DNA from: an uncultured bacterium
GTDB taxonomy: Bacteria > Desulfobacterota > Binatia > UBA1149 > CAITLU01
DNA length: 64,000 nt
NCBI GenBank assembly: GCA_903893315.1
Contig: CAITLU010000057.1
Span: forward strand, 1-64,000
Reading direction: 5' to 3'
Made by a program: the position numbers and the translations under genes. The stretch's first letter is position 1. Each line of letters starts with the position of its first letter. Shown here in pieces: positions 29,410 to 40,205 of this stretch. The notes beneath the pieces are model-generated. The model saw only the letters and a program-made list of their open reading frames with translations, was not told the origin of the DNA and did not search any database.

Positions 29410-31955
29410 GCCGCCTGCTCCGCGCCCGCAGCGCAAGCCGCGCTGTTCGACGTCGCGGCCGTCACTCGCGCGTGCTCGCGGCGCTGTGGCCCGAGGCGAA
29501 GCGCATTCCCCACCACCAGCAACGAACTGGCTGACATGCCGATCGCCGCCCAATACGGCGGCACCATGCCGGCCGCCGCCAGCGGCAGTGCGGCAAGATT
29601 GTACAGCACGGCCCACACCAGGTTCTGCACGATGACACGGCGAGCGCGGCGAGCGAGCGCAAAGGCATCGACGAGAGCTCCGAGATCATCGCGCAACAAG
29701 ACCGCGTCGGCGCGGCTCATGGCCAGATCCGTCCCGCCTCCCATCGCCACCGAAACCTGCGCGCCGCCGAGACTCGGCGCATCGTTGACGCCGTCGCCTA
29801 CCATCACCACGACGCCGCCATCCTGTTGCAGGCGCCGCACCAGTTCCAGTTTCTCGACCGGCGTCGCGCGAGCCCGATAGCTGCTTACTCCAAGACTCCC
29901 CGCAAGCGCGCCGACAACGGGCTCGCCGTCGCCGCTGGCAATGTGAACACGAAGGCCCGACGCCGCCAGCGCGGCGATGCTGCGTGCAGCCTCGCTCCTG
30001 ACCTCATCGTCGAGACCGAACCACGCCAGCGCTCCGCGCTCGTCACCGAGCAGCACCCAACTGACCACTTCGTCGGGCGCGGCCGGCGCCGGAGCATCGG
30101 CCAATGCCGCCACCCAGACAGGCCGCCCGATCCGCAAGCGACGGCCGTCGATCGATCCTTCGACACCACAACCGGCCTCGGCCACCACATCGCACACGAG
30201 GTCGGCCGCATCGGACAGCGCAGCGGTGTTGCGCCGCGACTGCGCCGCTGCGGCGGCATCGCGATCTTCGACGGAATCGAAAGCGCGCGCGATCGGATGC
30301 TCGGAGCGCGCTTCGAGCAGCGATGCCAGACGCTCGCAGGCGGCCAGGTCGAGATCCGCCAGCGCGCATCGACGCAGGATCCTGAAGCGTCCGCGTGTCA
30401 GCGTGCCGGTCTTGTCGAACACCACGTCGGTGGCTTTCGCAAGGCTTTCCAGAACGTGGGCCCGCGTCACCAGGAAGCCGCGTTCGAGCAGCCCGCCGGT
30501 CGCGGCGGCCAGAGCAGCGGGCGTGGCCAGCGACAACGCGCACGGACACGTCACCACCAGTACCGACAACGTCACCCACACCGCGCGGCTCGGATCGACG
30601 AAGTACCACCACGCCGCGGTGGCGCCGGCCAGCAGGAGCAGACGCGGCACGAACAGCCCCGCCGCACGGTCGGCCAATTCGGCGATGCGCGGACGCTCGC
30701 TTCCGGCACGGTCGAGCAGTCTGACGATCCCCGCCAGCACAGTTTCGGCACCCGTGTGCTCGACGACGACGACGAGCGGACTGTCGCCGTTACGAGTGCC
30801 GCCCACCACGCAGTCACCGGGCCGCTTAAAACACGGCCAGTGCTCGCCGGTCAGCATTGATTCGTCTACCGCACCGCGGCCTTCGAGTATGCGTCCATCG
30901 GCCGGAACGCTTTCGCCGGGGCGCACCAGCACGCGATCTCCGACCGTGAGTTCTTCGACTGCTACGACATCCAAAGCGCCGTCCACCATACGGTTTGCGG
31001 TAGCGGGACTGCGCCGCAGCACGGCCTCCACGGCCGCGGCGCCGCGATGACGTGCGCGCATTTCCAGATAGCGGCCCAGCGTCAGAAAGAACGTGAACAT
31101 GCAGACCGACTCGAAGTAGACGTCGCCGGTGTGAGTGACCGTAGCCACCAGGCTGGCGCCGTAGGCGATCGCGATGGCGGCCGCCACCGGCACGTCCATA
31201 CCCAGTCGGCGCGCCGCCAGATCGCGCAGCGCCGCCGCAAAAAACGGACGCGCTGCCACCAGCACCACCGGCGTCGCCACCACCACGCTCACCCAGCGCA
31301 GCAGATCGCGATAGGCGCTCTCCATGCCCTGCAACGCACCGGCATAAAGTCCCACCGCAAACATCATCACCTGCATCATGCCGAGTCCGGCGACGCCGAG
31401 GCGCACCAGCGCGGCCTGCTGCTCGCCGCGCCGCAGCGCCTCCTGCGCATCCGGACGATATGGCCTCATGCGGTAACCGAGGCGCTCGGCCGTCGCGAGC
31501 AGATCGGAAATCTTCACGACCTGCGGATCCCACACTAGATCGGCGCGCGCACTGGAAAGATTGACCCCGACCGCAACCACTCCGGCAACCCCGCCGAGCA
31601 CGCGTTCGATCAGCCACGCGCAGGCGGCGCAGCGCATCCCTTCGATGGAAAGCGTGGCCCCGAGCCGGCCGCCTTCTTCGGATCTGGCGAAGCGCTGCTG
31701 CAAAGCCGGACGGTCGAAACGCGAAAGGTCATCGAAGTCTCGCGAGGACACTTCGGGCGGCCCGGCCGCCGGAGCCTCGCGATAGCGATAGTAGTCACCG
31801 AGGCCGCCCGCGACGATCATCTCGGCAGCGGCGCAGCAGCCCGGACAGCACATCGCCCGCGCGCTGCCTTCGATGTCGACGCTGAAACGCGAACCGGCGG
31901 GGATCGGCAGTGCGCAGTGGTAACAATGTGAAGCCGCCGCATCGGCGGACATCAC
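29406..31955 (-). CDS. ccoI: Cu+-exporting P1B-type ATPase CcoI (FixI) for cbb3 oxidase
   Basis: 849 residues. It begins with a Cys-rich FixI-type extension ([15 protein letters not shown]), then a heavy-metal-associated domain with GMRCAAC (Cys109/Cys112). The membrane CPC motif [12 protein letters not shown] (about 465-475) and phosphorylation site DKTGTLTRG (about 513) follow, with the nucleotide domain and [10 protein letters not shown] near the end. It supplies copper for the CuB centre of the oxidase. It overlaps ccoH upstream (ATGA) and ccoS downstream (GTGA). Confidence 0.95.
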   Translation of the reverse strand: MMSADAAASHCYHCALPIPAGSRFSVDIEGSARAMCCPGCCAAAEMIVAGGLGDYYRYREAPAAGPPEVSSRDFDDLSRFDRPALQQRFARSEEGGRLGATLSIEGMRCAACAWLIERVLGGVAGVVAVGVNLSSARADLVWDPQVVKISDLLATAERLGYRMRPYRPDAQEALRRGEQQAALVRLGVAGLGMMQVMMFAVGLYAGALQGMESAYRDLLRWVSVVVATPVVLVAARPFFAAALRDLAARRLGMDVPVAAAIAIAYGASLVATVTHTGDVYFESVCMFTFFLTLGRYLEMRARHRGAAAVEAVLRRSPATANRMVDGALDVVAVEELTVGDRVLVRPGESVPADGRILEGRGAVDESMLTGEHWPCFKRPGDCVVGGTRNGDSPLVVVVEHTGAETVLAGIVRLLDRAGSERPRIAELADRAAGLFVPRLLLLAGATAAWWYFVDPSRAVWVTLSVLVVTCPCALSLATPAALAAATGGLLERGFLVTRAHVLESLAKATDVVFDKTGTLTRGRFRILRRCALADLDLAACERLASLLEARSEHPIARAFDSVEDRDAAAAAQSRRNTAALSDAADLVCDVVAEAGCGVEGSIDGRRLRIGRPVWVAALADAPAPAAPDEVVSWVLLGDERGALAWFGLDDEVRSEAARSIAALAASGLRVHIASGDGEPVVGALAGSLGVSSYRARATPVEKLELVRRLQQDGGVVVMVGDGVNDAPSLGGAQVSVAMGGGTDLAMSRADAVLLRDDLGALVDAFALARRARRVIVQNLVWAVLYNLAALPLAAAGMVPPYWAAIGMSASSLLVVGNALRLGPQRREHARVTAATSNSAACAAGAEQAA

Positions 31956-32467
31956 GAGCCTGCTCCGAGACGAAAACCCTCAGTCGGCAAAGACACTCGC
32001 GCCTGAAGCCGCCAATCCGCGGCCACCGGCTGCAGCGAGACATCCCAGCGGCCATCGAGAACGACCGGCGTGCGAACACCCGCCTGACCTTCGACGCCGG
32101 GAATCTTCCCCTCGAAACGTCCGCGTCCGTCGCCGCGAAGCCTCACCTGCCTGTCGCGCGCCGCATCGACCGGATGATGGAATTCGATCTCCAGTTCCGC
32201 CGGGCGCGCACTGTCGGGCGCGTCGAGTTCAAGCGAAATACTGCCGTCACGCGCGACAGCGAGCAGGGCCGAGACGTGCTTGTCCAGGGCGGCCTGGTCC
32301 AGAGCCAGTTCGTCGTTGATGTGTTGCCCGCGCCTGTACCAATCCTGACTCACCGGCGCGTCGGCGTGATCGAGCGCGATCACCAGAGTCACCACGCTGG
32401 CGATCACGGCAGTGGCCGGAAGAGCGATGACGAACCATGGCCAGAATTGCCGATACCAGGGTTTCAT
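31952..32467 (-). CDS. ccoH: FixH/CcoH family cbb3 oxidase assembly protein
   Basis: 171 residues. It starts [17 protein letters not shown], the near-invariant opening of FixH proteins, with one TM ([15 protein letters not shown]), followed by [10 protein letters not shown] and a periplasmic beta-rich domain. CcoH helps assemble or stabilise the CcoNOP complex. I prefer ATG 32467 because GGA lies 8 bases upstream; ATG 32476 would add three residues without a ribosome-binding site. The ccoG stop is 12 bases upstream, and the gene's own stop overlaps the ccoI ATG. Confidence 0.9.
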   Translation of the reverse strand: MKPWYRQFWPWFVIALPATAVIASVVTLVIALDHADAPVSQDWYRRGQHINDELALDQAALDKHVSALLAVARDGSISLELDAPDSARPAELEIEFHHPVDAARDRQVRLRGDGRGRFEGKIPGVEGQAGVRTPVVLDGRWDVSLQPVAADWRLQARVSLPTEGFRLGAGS

Positions 32468-32479
32468 GCCGGGCATCCG

Positions 32480-33892
32480 TCAGTGCGACGCAGCCGCCGG
32501 CGCCAGGAAGCGGCTGTCTTCCGTCACCACGAGGTCTGGATCGTCGAGAGCCCGCACCAGGAAATCCACTGAGGTCGAAACCACCGCCGGCGTAGAAACC
32601 GGCGCCCGCAGACGTACCGAAACCTCGCGCACGTCTCCGGCCGCGACACTGGCACGGCTGCTTCCTTCCAGGACGATGCTGTGGCTGCCGACGCCGTTCC
32701 CGATCGCGCCGAGTTCTATCGCGTAGACGTGGTCGCGCTGGTCCATGTTGAGGATCTTCAGGACGTAGACGTTCTCGACCGAGCCGTCGCCGGTTACACG
32801 GTACAGACGCGCGCGATCGCGCAGGACGTCGAGTTGAAGCGGAACACGCGCCGCCAGCATGACGGCGAACACCGCGAGCACAACGCTGAAGAGTGCGCCG
32901 TAGGCCAGCAATCTAGGGCGCACTAACCGGGGCGCTTCGCCTTCGATGATCGCCTCGGTGGCGAAGCGCACGAGTCCTCGCGGATAGGACATCTTGTCCA
33001 TCACCTGATCGCAGGCGTCGATGCACGCCGCGCAACCGATGCAGTCGCTCTGGGTTCCGTTGCGGATGTCGATACCGGTCGGACAGACATACACGCACAC
33101 GCCGCAGCCGATGCAGTCGCCGAGCCCCGCCTTGGCCCGCTCGACGCTGCGGCCGCGGTGACCGCGCGGCTCACCGCGCCGCGGATCGTAGAAGATCGTC
33201 CAGGTATGGCGGTCGAACATCGCGCCCTGGAAACGCGCGTATGGACACGCGTAGCGGCAGATCTGCTCGCGCATGAAACCGGCATCGAAGTACAGGGCCA
33301 ACGACGCGATCGCCAGGAACACCGCCTCCGAGCCGGTCACGTCGCCGGCGGCGATGCGCGGCAAGAGATCCCGGATCGGCTCGAAGTAGCCGACGAACGT
33401 AAATCCCACCGCCGCGCAGGTGACCAGCCACCCGGCGTGCTTGGCTGCCTTGCGCGACAGTTTGCGCAGCGACCAGGGCCGGCGGTCGAGCAGGATGCGC
33501 TGGTTGCGATCGCCTTCGGTGAACCACTCGATCCACATGAAGAACTTCGTCCACACCGTCTGCGGACAGCCGAAGCCGCACCACAAGCGACCTGCCATGT
33601 TGGTGAAGAAGAACAGGCCGAAAGCTCCGGCGATCATCAACAGCGTCACTAGGATGAAGTCCTGCGGCCAGAACGTGACGGCGAAGACGTGGAACTTGCG
33701 CGCGGGCAGATCGAACCACACGGCCTGGCGCTGCCCGTGGTTCACCCACGGCAGGACCAGATACAAACCGGCCAGCGCTATCAGCAGCGCGGCGCGCAGG
33801 CGCTGCCAGAACCCGTCGACCTCCTGCTGGTAGATGGCGGTTCGCTTTTCGTAGAGCGAGGACTGAGCAGTGTGCGCGGTGGCGGTCGACAT
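32480..33892 (-). CDS. ccoG: cytochrome c oxidase accessory protein CcoG (FixG/RdxA)
   Basis: 470 residues, usual size. Several TMs occupy the first ~200 residues, including WCGFGCPQTVWTKFFMWIE and the Cys motif CRYACPYARFQ. Ferredoxin-type [4Fe-4S] motifs follow: CIGCGVCVYVCPTGID and CIGCAACIDACDQVM. A C-terminal Ig-like periplasmic domain ends the protein. CcoG acts as a cupric reductase in copper supply to cbb3 oxidase in studied bacteria. ATG 33892 is chosen because the 90-residue extension upstream is antisense to ccoP. It begins 43 bases after the ccoP stop. Confidence 0.95.
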   Translation of the reverse strand: MSTATAHTAQSSLYEKRTAIYQQEVDGFWQRLRAALLIALAGLYLVLPWVNHGQRQAVWFDLPARKFHVFAVTFWPQDFILVTLLMIAGAFGLFFFTNMAGRLWCGFGCPQTVWTKFFMWIEWFTEGDRNQRILLDRRPWSLRKLSRKAAKHAGWLVTCAAVGFTFVGYFEPIRDLLPRIAAGDVTGSEAVFLAIASLALYFDAGFMREQICRYACPYARFQGAMFDRHTWTIFYDPRRGEPRGHRGRSVERAKAGLGDCIGCGVCVYVCPTGIDIRNGTQSDCIGCAACIDACDQVMDKMSYPRGLVRFATEAIIEGEAPRLVRPRLLAYGALFSVVLAVFAVMLAARVPLQLDVLRDRARLYRVTGDGSVENVYVLKILNMDQRDHVYAIELGAIGNGVGSHSIVLEGSSRASVAAGDVREVSVRLRAPVSTPAVVSTSVDFLVRALDDPDLVVTEDSRFLAPAAASH

Positions 33893-33935
33893 GGCGCCGG
33901 GCCGCAGGCCCCCGCTGTCACGGGAGCCCGCGTCC

Positions 33936-34916
33936 TTACCTGGATTTTCGTTGCTCGTCGTGTTCCTTGTCGGCATCCGGATGCGCCGGCGATACTGCAC
34001 CGCGAGCGTGCTCGGATTCCTCGGAAAGACCGTGAGACAGACTATAGACGTAGGCCGCGGCCAGATGCACCTTGCGCTTGTCGAGCAAGTCCGCGTGAGC
34101 CGGCATCTGCGAACGGCGACCGTTGCGCAGACCGTAGGCGACGTCGTCCGGCGTTCCACCAAACAGCCAGATGTCGTCGGTCAGGTTCGGGGCTCCGAGA
34201 ATCTTGTTGCCCTTGCCGTCGGCTCCGTGACACGCGAAACAGACGGAGGCGAACTTGGCCTTGCCCTGTTCGATGAGTTGCGGGTCGCCGCTGTTCCCGC
34301 TCAGGCTGCGCACGTAGGCCACTACCGCCGGTATGCCCGCTTCGCCGCCGATCGCGGGAGCGAAGGCAGGCATCATGCCGATGCGGCCGCCGAGTATCGT
34401 CGTCTCGATGACGTCAGGCTCGCCGCCGAAAAGCCAGTCGCCGTCGGTCAGGTTGGGAAAGCCCACGCCGCCGCGCGCGTCGGCGCCGTGGCACCGCGAA
34501 CAGTTGTTCGCGAAGATGCGCTCGCCGATGCGAAGCGCCGGTTCCTCGGCGAGCAGATCGGGGATCGCCATCGCACCGTAGCGGTCGTAGAGCGGACCGT
34601 ACTTGGCTTCGACGTCCTTGATTTCGCCATCGTACTCCCCTCGCGAGGACCACCCCAGGAGCCCCGGATAGGCGCCGAGGCCGGGGTACAGCACCAGATA
34701 CACGGCCGCGAAAATCACCGCTCCGACGAAGGTGCCGAGCCACCAGCGCGGCAACGGGTTGTTGAGTTCCTGAATGCCGTCGAAGTCGTGCCCCATCGAC
34801 TCTCCGGCACCGACATTTCCCGGAGGTCCCTTGCGCTGCCACCACACCAACCAGCAGGCAGCGCCCATGAAGACGACGGTGATCAGGGTAACGTAAAGGC
34901 TCCACCCGCTACTCAT
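33936..34916 (-). CDS. ccoP: cbb3-type cytochrome c oxidase subunit CcoP (dihaem)
   Basis: 326 residues. Two N-terminal hydrophobic segments (about 6-25 and 59-80) anchor it; the second follows the conserved EYDGIQELNNPLP-type motif, here HDFDGIQELNNPLPRWW. Two cytochrome c domains carry CSRCH (Cys139, Cys142, His143) and CFACH (Cys226, Cys229, His230). Met ligand candidates sit in MMPAF and SQMPAH. CcoP accepts electrons from periplasmic donors and passes them to CcoO and CcoN. The 5' end overlaps ccoQ by 8 bases. Confidence 0.95.
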   Translation of the reverse strand: MSSGWSLYVTLITVVFMGAACWLVWWQRKGPPGNVGAGESMGHDFDGIQELNNPLPRWWLGTFVGAVIFAAVYLVLYPGLGAYPGLLGWSSRGEYDGEIKDVEAKYGPLYDRYGAMAIPDLLAEEPALRIGERIFANNCSRCHGADARGGVGFPNLTDGDWLFGGEPDVIETTILGGRIGMMPAFAPAIGGEAGIPAVVAYVRSLSGNSGDPQLIEQGKAKFASVCFACHGADGKGNKILGAPNLTDDIWLFGGTPDDVAYGLRNGRRSQMPAHADLLDKRKVHLAAAYVYSLSHGLSEESEHARGAVSPAHPDADKEHDEQRKSR

Positions 34917-35097
34917 GACGCATTCCTCCGTCGCGGCTGCCGAGTAGAGCCGCATCGTCGTCGTCCTCGCGGAAGGGCAGCCACGCAGCCTCTTCAAAGC
35001 GCGCCTTCTGGCCGGGGCTCCACACCCACAGCGCAAAGGCGACGAAGGCGACGAACAGGAGCAAGGTTTCCACAGCCTCGATCATTCCCTCTTCCAT
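34909..35097 (-). CDS. ccoQ: cbb3-type oxidase small subunit CcoQ (FixQ)
   Basis: 62 residues: one TM (VETLLLFVAFVAFALWVW), then PGQKARFEEAAWLPFREDDD, matching the FixQ pattern of TM plus a P-x-x-K...FEEAA..PF-x-(D/E) stretch. CcoQ stabilises the assembled complex. It lies between ccoO (4-base gap) and ccoP (overlap). An internal ATG at 35085 is an alternative start. Confidence 0.88.
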   Translation of the reverse strand: MEEGMIEAVETLLLFVAFVAFALWVWSPGQKARFEEAAWLPFREDDDDAALLGSRDGGMRHE

Positions 35098-35101
35098 CGC
35101 T

Positions 35102-35710
35102 TCACCGCTTGCCTTTGAGGATCGTCCCGAGCTGCTGCAGGTAGGCGACGAGCGCGTCCAGTTCGGTCTTGCCCGTCACTTTCGCCGCGGCCCCCGCAAT
35201 GTCTTCGTCGGTGTAGGGCACGCCGACTACGCGCAACGCTTTCATCTTGGCCGCCGTGCCGGTGCCGTCGACCGCCGCACCTTCGAGCCACGTGAAAGCC
35301 GGCATGTTGGATTCCGGCACTACGTCGCGCGGATTGTTCAGGTGAACGCGGTGCCAGTCGTCGCTGAAGCGCCCGCCGACGCGGGCGAGATCGGGACCGG
35401 TACGCTTGGAACCCCACAGAAACGGGTGCTCCCACACCGACTCTCCGGCCAGCGAGTAATGGCCGTAACGCTCTGTCTCGGCACGCAGGGGCCGGACCAT
35501 CTGCGTATGACAGACGTGGCAGCCCTCGCGGATGTAGACGTCACGACCCTCGAGTTCGAGAGCCGCGAGCGGCTTCATGCCTTCGACCGGCGCCGTCACC
35601 TCCACCTGCGAGAACAGCGGGACGATTTCCGCCAGGCCGCCGCCGCTGACGACCAGAATGATCAGCAGGCCCATCAGGCCGATGCGTTTTTCGACAATCT
35701 CGTGTGACAT
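35102..35710 (-). CDS. ccoO: cbb3-type cytochrome c oxidase subunit CcoO (monohaem)
   Basis: 202 residues. One N-terminal TM ([21 protein letters not shown]) is followed by a cytochrome c domain with CHVCH (Cys64, Cys67, His68) in the family context [15 protein letters not shown]. The later segments [22 protein letters not shown] and NMPAF supply the conserved Met-ligand region. It is slightly shorter than many CcoO proteins but complete. It transfers electrons from CcoP to the haem-copper centre in CcoN. It begins 21 bases after the ccoN stop. Confidence 0.95.
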   Translation of the reverse strand: MSHEIVEKRIGLMGLLIILVVSGGGLAEIVPLFSQVEVTAPVEGMKPLAALELEGRDVYIREGCHVCHTQMVRPLRAETERYGHYSLAGESVWEHPFLWGSKRTGPDLARVGGRFSDDWHRVHLNNPRDVVPESNMPAFTWLEGAAVDGTGTAAKMKALRVVGVPYTDEDIAGAAAKVTGKTELDALVAYLQQLGTILKGKR

Positions 35711-35731
35711 CGTTCGCCTCCCCTCGCGCCG

Positions 35732-37192
35732 TCAGGCGGTCCTTGCCGAGTGGGCAGCGTGCGCAGACACGGGTTCGAGCACCGCATCGCTGACCGGCTG
35801 CGCGCCGGCAACCGTCTTCCACACGTTCCAGGCCATCAGCACGGCGCCCGCGAAATAGATCACACCGCCGATCAGACGTCCGAAGTAGTAGGGATAGGTG
35901 GCCTTGAGTGCCTCGATGAAGGTGTAGGTGAGCGTGCCGTCGTTGTTGACGGCGCGCCACATGAGTCCTTGCATCACGCCGGCGATCCACATCGAGGAGA
36001 TGTAGAAGACGACGCCGATTGTCGCGAGCCAGAAGTGCACGTTGATCGCCGCCACGCTGTGCATCCGTTTCTTGCCGTACAGGCGCGGGATGAGGTGGTA
36101 GAGGCTGCCGAAGGTTATCATCGCCACCCAGCCGAGCGCTCCGGAATGGACGTGGCCGATGGTCCAGTCGGTGTCGTGGGAAAGCGCGTTGACGGCCTTG
36201 ATAGCCATCATCGGACCTTCGAAGGTGGACATGCCGTAGAACGACATCGCGACGATCATGAAGCGGATGATCGGGTCGGTGCGCAGCTTCTCCCACGCGC
36301 CTGACAACGTCATGATGCCGTTGATCATGCCGCCCCAGGACGGCGCCCACAGCATGATCGAGAACACCATGCCCAGAGTCTGGGCCCAGTCGGGAACCGC
36401 GGTGTAATGCAGGTGGTGGGGCCCGGCCCACATGTAGATGCCGATCAGGGCCCAGAAGTGCACGACCGACAGCCGGTACGAGTAGACCGGCCGCTCGGCC
36501 TGCTTGGGAACGAAGTAATACATCATCCCGAGAAAGCCGGCCGTGAGGAAGAAGCCGACGGCATTGTGGCCGTACCACCACTGCACCATGGCATCGATGG
36601 CGCCCGGATAGATCGAATAGGACTTGGTCAGAGAGACGGGGATCTCCAGCGAGTTCACCACGTGCAGCAGCGCGATCGTCAGGATGAAGGCGCCGTAGAA
36701 CCAGTTGGCGACGTAGATGTGCTGCACCCGCCGCCTGGCGATGGTACCGAAGAACACCACGGCGTACGAAATCCACACTACCGCGATCAGCAGATCGATG
36801 GGCCACTCCAGCTCGGCGTACTCCTTGCCCGAGGTGATCCCCAGCGGGAGCGTGGCGACCGCCGACACGATGACGAACTGCCAGCCCCAGAACGTGAACG
36901 ACGCCAGACGCGGCAGGAAGAGACTCGTCGCGCAAGTACGCTGCACCACATAGTAGGAGGTGCCGAACAGCGCCGAGCCGCCGAACGCGAAGATCACCGC
37001 GTTGGTGTGCAGCGGCCTCAGCCGCGCGTAACTCAGCCACGGGATGCCGTAGGTGAGATCCGGCCAGATCAACTGGGTGGCCAACAGGACACCGACCAGC
37101 ATTCCGACCACGGCCCAGACGACCGCCATGATCGAGAACTGGCGCACGACCTTGTAGTCGTAGCTGAGCGTGGGGGCCGTACTTGGACTCAT
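35732..37192 (-). CDS. ccoN: cbb3-type cytochrome c oxidase catalytic subunit CcoN
   Basis: 486 residues with 12 TMs, typical CcoN size. Haem- and CuB-ligand histidines sit in the usual contexts: [14 protein letters not shown] for the low-spin haem, [15 protein letters not shown], and [12 protein letters not shown] for CuB. Further histidines lie in [13 protein letters not shown]. It reduces O2 with high affinity and pumps protons. GAGGAG lies 7 bases upstream of ATG 37192. It heads the ccoNOQPGHIS-safE cluster, all on the minus strand. I found no FNR-type TTGAT-N4-ATCAA site upstream. Confidence 0.97.
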   Translation of the reverse strand: MSPSTAPTLSYDYKVVRQFSIMAVVWAVVGMLVGVLLATQLIWPDLTYGIPWLSYARLRPLHTNAVIFAFGGSALFGTSYYVVQRTCATSLFLPRLASFTFWGWQFVIVSAVATLPLGITSGKEYAELEWPIDLLIAVVWISYAVVFFGTIARRRVQHIYVANWFYGAFILTIALLHVVNSLEIPVSLTKSYSIYPGAIDAMVQWWYGHNAVGFFLTAGFLGMMYYFVPKQAERPVYSYRLSVVHFWALIGIYMWAGPHHLHYTAVPDWAQTLGMVFSIMLWAPSWGGMINGIMTLSGAWEKLRTDPIIRFMIVAMSFYGMSTFEGPMMAIKAVNALSHDTDWTIGHVHSGALGWVAMITFGSLYHLIPRLYGKKRMHSVAAINVHFWLATIGVVFYISSMWIAGVMQGLMWRAVNNDGTLTYTFIEALKATYPYYFGRLIGGVIYFAGAVLMAWNVWKTVAGAQPVSDAVLEPVSAHAAHSARTA

Positions 37193-37544
37193 CGCAAATC
37201 TCCTCGCAACCCTCTCAACTTCGCAATTGGAACTTCACCGAACCACTCCGCCGGCGCCGCGACGTCGCCCCTTGGCCGACGATCCTAAGAGGGACAACAC
37301 GCACAGCGCGTTGCCCATAGCCAGCAACGCCAGGTGAGGCAACACGCGACCGCACGGCCGCGGCTCCTGCGACCGCCGCAGGAGCCGTTCGCCTGAGAAA
37401 ATCCGATGACGTGAGCCGCTGCTGACAGTTTTCCAAGCGCGTAAACGGCGCGACGAGTCCGGCGGCACGAGAGCGAAAATTGCCGCGAGGAAATCCGACT
37501 TCAACAACTCCGAGATCGCGCGCCATTCGCCCCGTCCAAGCCCG
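37193..37544. other. intergenic region between formate dehydrogenase end and ccoN start
   Basis: 352 bases without a convincing gene. An 11-bp perfect stem, CGGCTCCTGCG pairing with CGCAGGAGCCG (37361-37371 and 37377-37387, 5-base loop), lies about 160 bases after the formate dehydrogenase stop and may act as a terminator without a T-tract. The part nearest ccoN (37193-37360) should hold the cco promoter; only the Shine-Dalgarno site is clear. Confidence 0.5.
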
Positions 37545-40205
37545 CTAATCGGCCCGGCTGACTTCGACAGCGGTCACCTTATATTCAGGACAATCCGACA
37601 TCCGATCGACCACGTCGGAAGTGACGGAATTGGTACCGGTCTCCGGGAAATGGAAGCTCAGGAAGACGGTGCCCCGCAGCACCGTATCGGTAACGGCCGC
37701 AACCGCGGCGGCCTCACCAAACTTGCTGGCAACCATCACCGCATCACCGTCGGCCACGCCTCGTGCACGCGCGTCGTCAGGATGGATCTCGAGAAAGTCG
37801 GCGCAGGCCAGACGCAGAACTTCGCTGCGGCGGGTCATGGAGCCGCTGTTGTAGTGCTCCAACACCCGGCCGGTGATCAGACGCAACGGCCTCAGCGCAT
37901 CACCGAGGGCAGGCGACGGGGCGAACGCGATGCGGTGTAACGGAGCCTTGCTGCCACCGAAACTGTCGCGATGCAGGGTCGCGGTCCCGCCCGGAGACGC
38001 GGCCGTTATCGGCCACTGCAGCCCCTGTGCGTCGATGGTGTCGTAATCGGCAGCCGCCAGCATCGGCGCCACCGCGCAGATCTCGTCGAAAATTTCGCGT
38101 GGGCTGCCATAGGCCGCCGGCATCCCGGCGGCCTTCATCAGATCGCACAGGATTTCCCAGTCCGCCCTGGCCTGCCCCGGAGGCGCCAGCACGCGGCGCA
38201 CCCGCTGCACACGGCGCTCGCCGTTGGTGAAGGTTCCGTCTTTTTCGAAGGCGCTGGCCCCAGGCAGCACGACGTGGGCCATGCGCGCGGTCTCGCTCAG
38301 GAAGATTTCCTGGACCACCAGCAGTTCGAGGTTGGCCAGACGCGCCCGGACCCGCTGCGCGTCCGGATCGGTCTGCACGACGTTTTCGCCGAAAATGAAC
38401 ATCGCACGGACGTCGCCGCTGTCGATGGCCTCATACATGCGCGGGAGCGTGAGCCCCGGCGCCGACGGCACAGGACGCCCCCAGCACACTTCGAAACGCG
38501 CGCGCTGCGCGGCGTCGGCCACCGGCGCGTATCCGGTCATCAGATCGGGCTGACAGCCCATGTCGGCGGCACCCTGCACGTTGTTCTGTCCGCGCAGCGG
38601 ATTGACCCCTACTCCCTCGCGGCCCACGGCGCCGCACAGCAGCGCCAGGTTGCACAGCAGCATCACCGCCTCGCTGCCCTGCAAGTGTTCGGTGACGCCG
38701 AGGCCGTGCATCTGCATCGGCGAACGGGCGCCGGCGTACAGACGCGCCGCCGTGCGAACATCGCGCGCGGGCACGCCGGTGATCGCCTCCACGGATTCGG
38801 GACCACAGGCCGACACGAAACGCGCGAACTCGGCAAAACCCTCGGTGCGCCGCTCGATGAAATCCCGATCGCAGAGGCCCTCTTCGACGATCACGGCAGC
38901 CAGCGAGTTGAGTAATGGAACGTTGGTGCCGGGACGCGGCGCCAGATGAACATCGGCCACTGCCGCCAGCTCGGTGCGGCGAGGATCCACCACCACCAGT
39001 CGCGCTCCTGTGAGCACCGCCTGTTTTATGCGGGCACCGACAACCGGATGGGCCTCGGTCGTGTTGGAGCCGCACACGAACAGCAGGTCGGCAAGTTCGA
39101 TGTCGGCCAGCGAATTGGTCGCCGCACCGGTACCGAAAGAGCGGCGCATCCCAGCGGCACTCGGCGCATGGCAGACGCGCGCGCAGCAATCGACGTTGTT
39201 GGTGTAAAGGCCGGCCCGCGCCCACTTCTGCAGCAGGTAGTTTTCTTCGTTGGTGCAGCGCGACGAGGAAAGCAGGGCGCTGCGGCCGCGATGCCGCGCC
39301 AGTTCGGTACCGACATAGGCGATGGCCTCTTCCCACGACACCGGAACAAGTTGCTTGCCGCGTCGCAGCAGCGGCGTCGTCAGCCGTTCCGGATGACGCG
39401 CGAAAGAGTGCGAATAGCGGCCCTTGACGCAAAGATGCCCGCGGTTGACGGGAGAATCCGCACCTTCGACGAAGGCGACGTCGTCGCCGACAACGGCCAC
39501 GTCGAGCTGACAACCAACCCCGCAGTAGACGCAGGTAGTGCGCACCACACGATTGACCGGCAAGAGCGAAGACGGCTCGCTATCCATCAAGGAGATTGCT
39601 ACGTCGCGCCGATCCACACGATCGACGTCCGAGATCGCGCCGGTCGGACACACCGAAACGCAGGCGCCGCACGAGACGCAATCGGTGTCGGAGAAAGCAC
39701 CGTCACCCCAACTCAGCCGTGAGGCCGCGCCGCGTCCTTCGACCGCATAGACGAACTGGCCCTGAACCTCGGCGCATACCCGCACGCACAGCCGGCACAG
39801 GATGCACGCCGAAGTGTCCAGCCGCAGGAAGGGATGACCAGCGTCGCGCGCCGGGGCTTCCGCACGCGACGTCGCATCGTAGCGCCAGCCCGTCACACCC
39901 CACGCTCGCAGCAACGCGGCAACCGCGCCTCGCGGCGAAGACTCGGCCGCCATCAACTCGCCCAGGTCGCGACGATATTCGCGGACGCGTGCGCTCTCCG
40001 TCTCGACCACGGCACCGGCAAGCGCGGCGGTCGTACACGCCGGGAGCAGGCGCCCGTCCACTTCGACCATGCATGCCCGGCAGTGCCCGCCGGGTCCGAC
40101 GCGATCGTCGTGACACAAGGTCGGGACCGCGACTCGCTCGCGACGGCAGACCTCGAGAAGCGTCCCGGCAGCGGCCACCTCGCGGCCATTCAGATGCAGC
40201 GTCAC
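37545..40205 (-). CDS. NAD-linked formate dehydrogenase, molybdenum/tungsten alpha subunit
   Basis: 886 residues. Domain order: N-terminal [2Fe-2S] ferredoxin (VAVPTLCHDD, GHCRACMVEVDG), a two-[4Fe-4S] ferredoxin region (CILCRLCVRVC and CVSCGACVSVCPTGAI), the Mo/W-bis-PGD Fe4S4 domain (CVYCGVGC...HLCVKG), then the catalytic domain. Active-site Cys345 sits in CARVCHAP, so this is a Cys- not Sec-containing enzyme. The C-terminal pterin-binding domain contains GRVLEHYNSGSMTRRS. The usual His-Cys-Cys-Cys [4Fe-4S] motif between the first two domains is not visible. It oxidises formate to CO2 and hands electrons to the diaphorase encoded upstream in the operon, whose stop it overlaps by 4 bases. 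Confidence 0.9.
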   Translation of the reverse strand: MTLHLNGREVAAAGTLLEVCRRERVAVPTLCHDDRVGPGGHCRACMVEVDGRLLPACTTAALAGAVVETESARVREYRRDLGELMAAESSPRGAVAALLRAWGVTGWRYDATSRAEAPARDAGHPFLRLDTSACILCRLCVRVCAEVQGQFVYAVEGRGAASRLSWGDGAFSDTDCVSCGACVSVCPTGAISDVDRVDRRDVAISLMDSEPSSLLPVNRVVRTTCVYCGVGCQLDVAVVGDDVAFVEGADSPVNRGHLCVKGRYSHSFARHPERLTTPLLRRGKQLVPVSWEEAIAYVGTELARHRGRSALLSSSRCTNEENYLLQKWARAGLYTNNVDCCARVCHAPSAAGMRRSFGTGAATNSLADIELADLLFVCGSNTTEAHPVVGARIKQAVLTGARLVVVDPRRTELAAVADVHLAPRPGTNVPLLNSLAAVIVEEGLCDRDFIERRTEGFAEFARFVSACGPESVEAITGVPARDVRTAARLYAGARSPMQMHGLGVTEHLQGSEAVMLLCNLALLCGAVGREGVGVNPLRGQNNVQGAADMGCQPDLMTGYAPVADAAQRARFEVCWGRPVPSAPGLTLPRMYEAIDSGDVRAMFIFGENVVQTDPDAQRVRARLANLELLVVQEIFLSETARMAHVVLPGASAFEKDGTFTNGERRVQRVRRVLAPPGQARADWEILCDLMKAAGMPAAYGSPREIFDEICAVAPMLAAADYDTIDAQGLQWPITAASPGGTATLHRDSFGGSKAPLHRIAFAPSPALGDALRPLRLITGRVLEHYNSGSMTRRSEVLRLACADFLEIHPDDARARGVADGDAVMVASKFGEAAAVAAVTDTVLRGTVFLSFHFPETGTNSVTSDVVDRMSDCPEYKVTAVEVSRAD

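Noticed and set aside
37193-37360. FNR/Anr box for the cbb3 operon
   Set aside because: No TTGAT-N4-ATCAA-like sequence was found upstream of ccoN on either strand.
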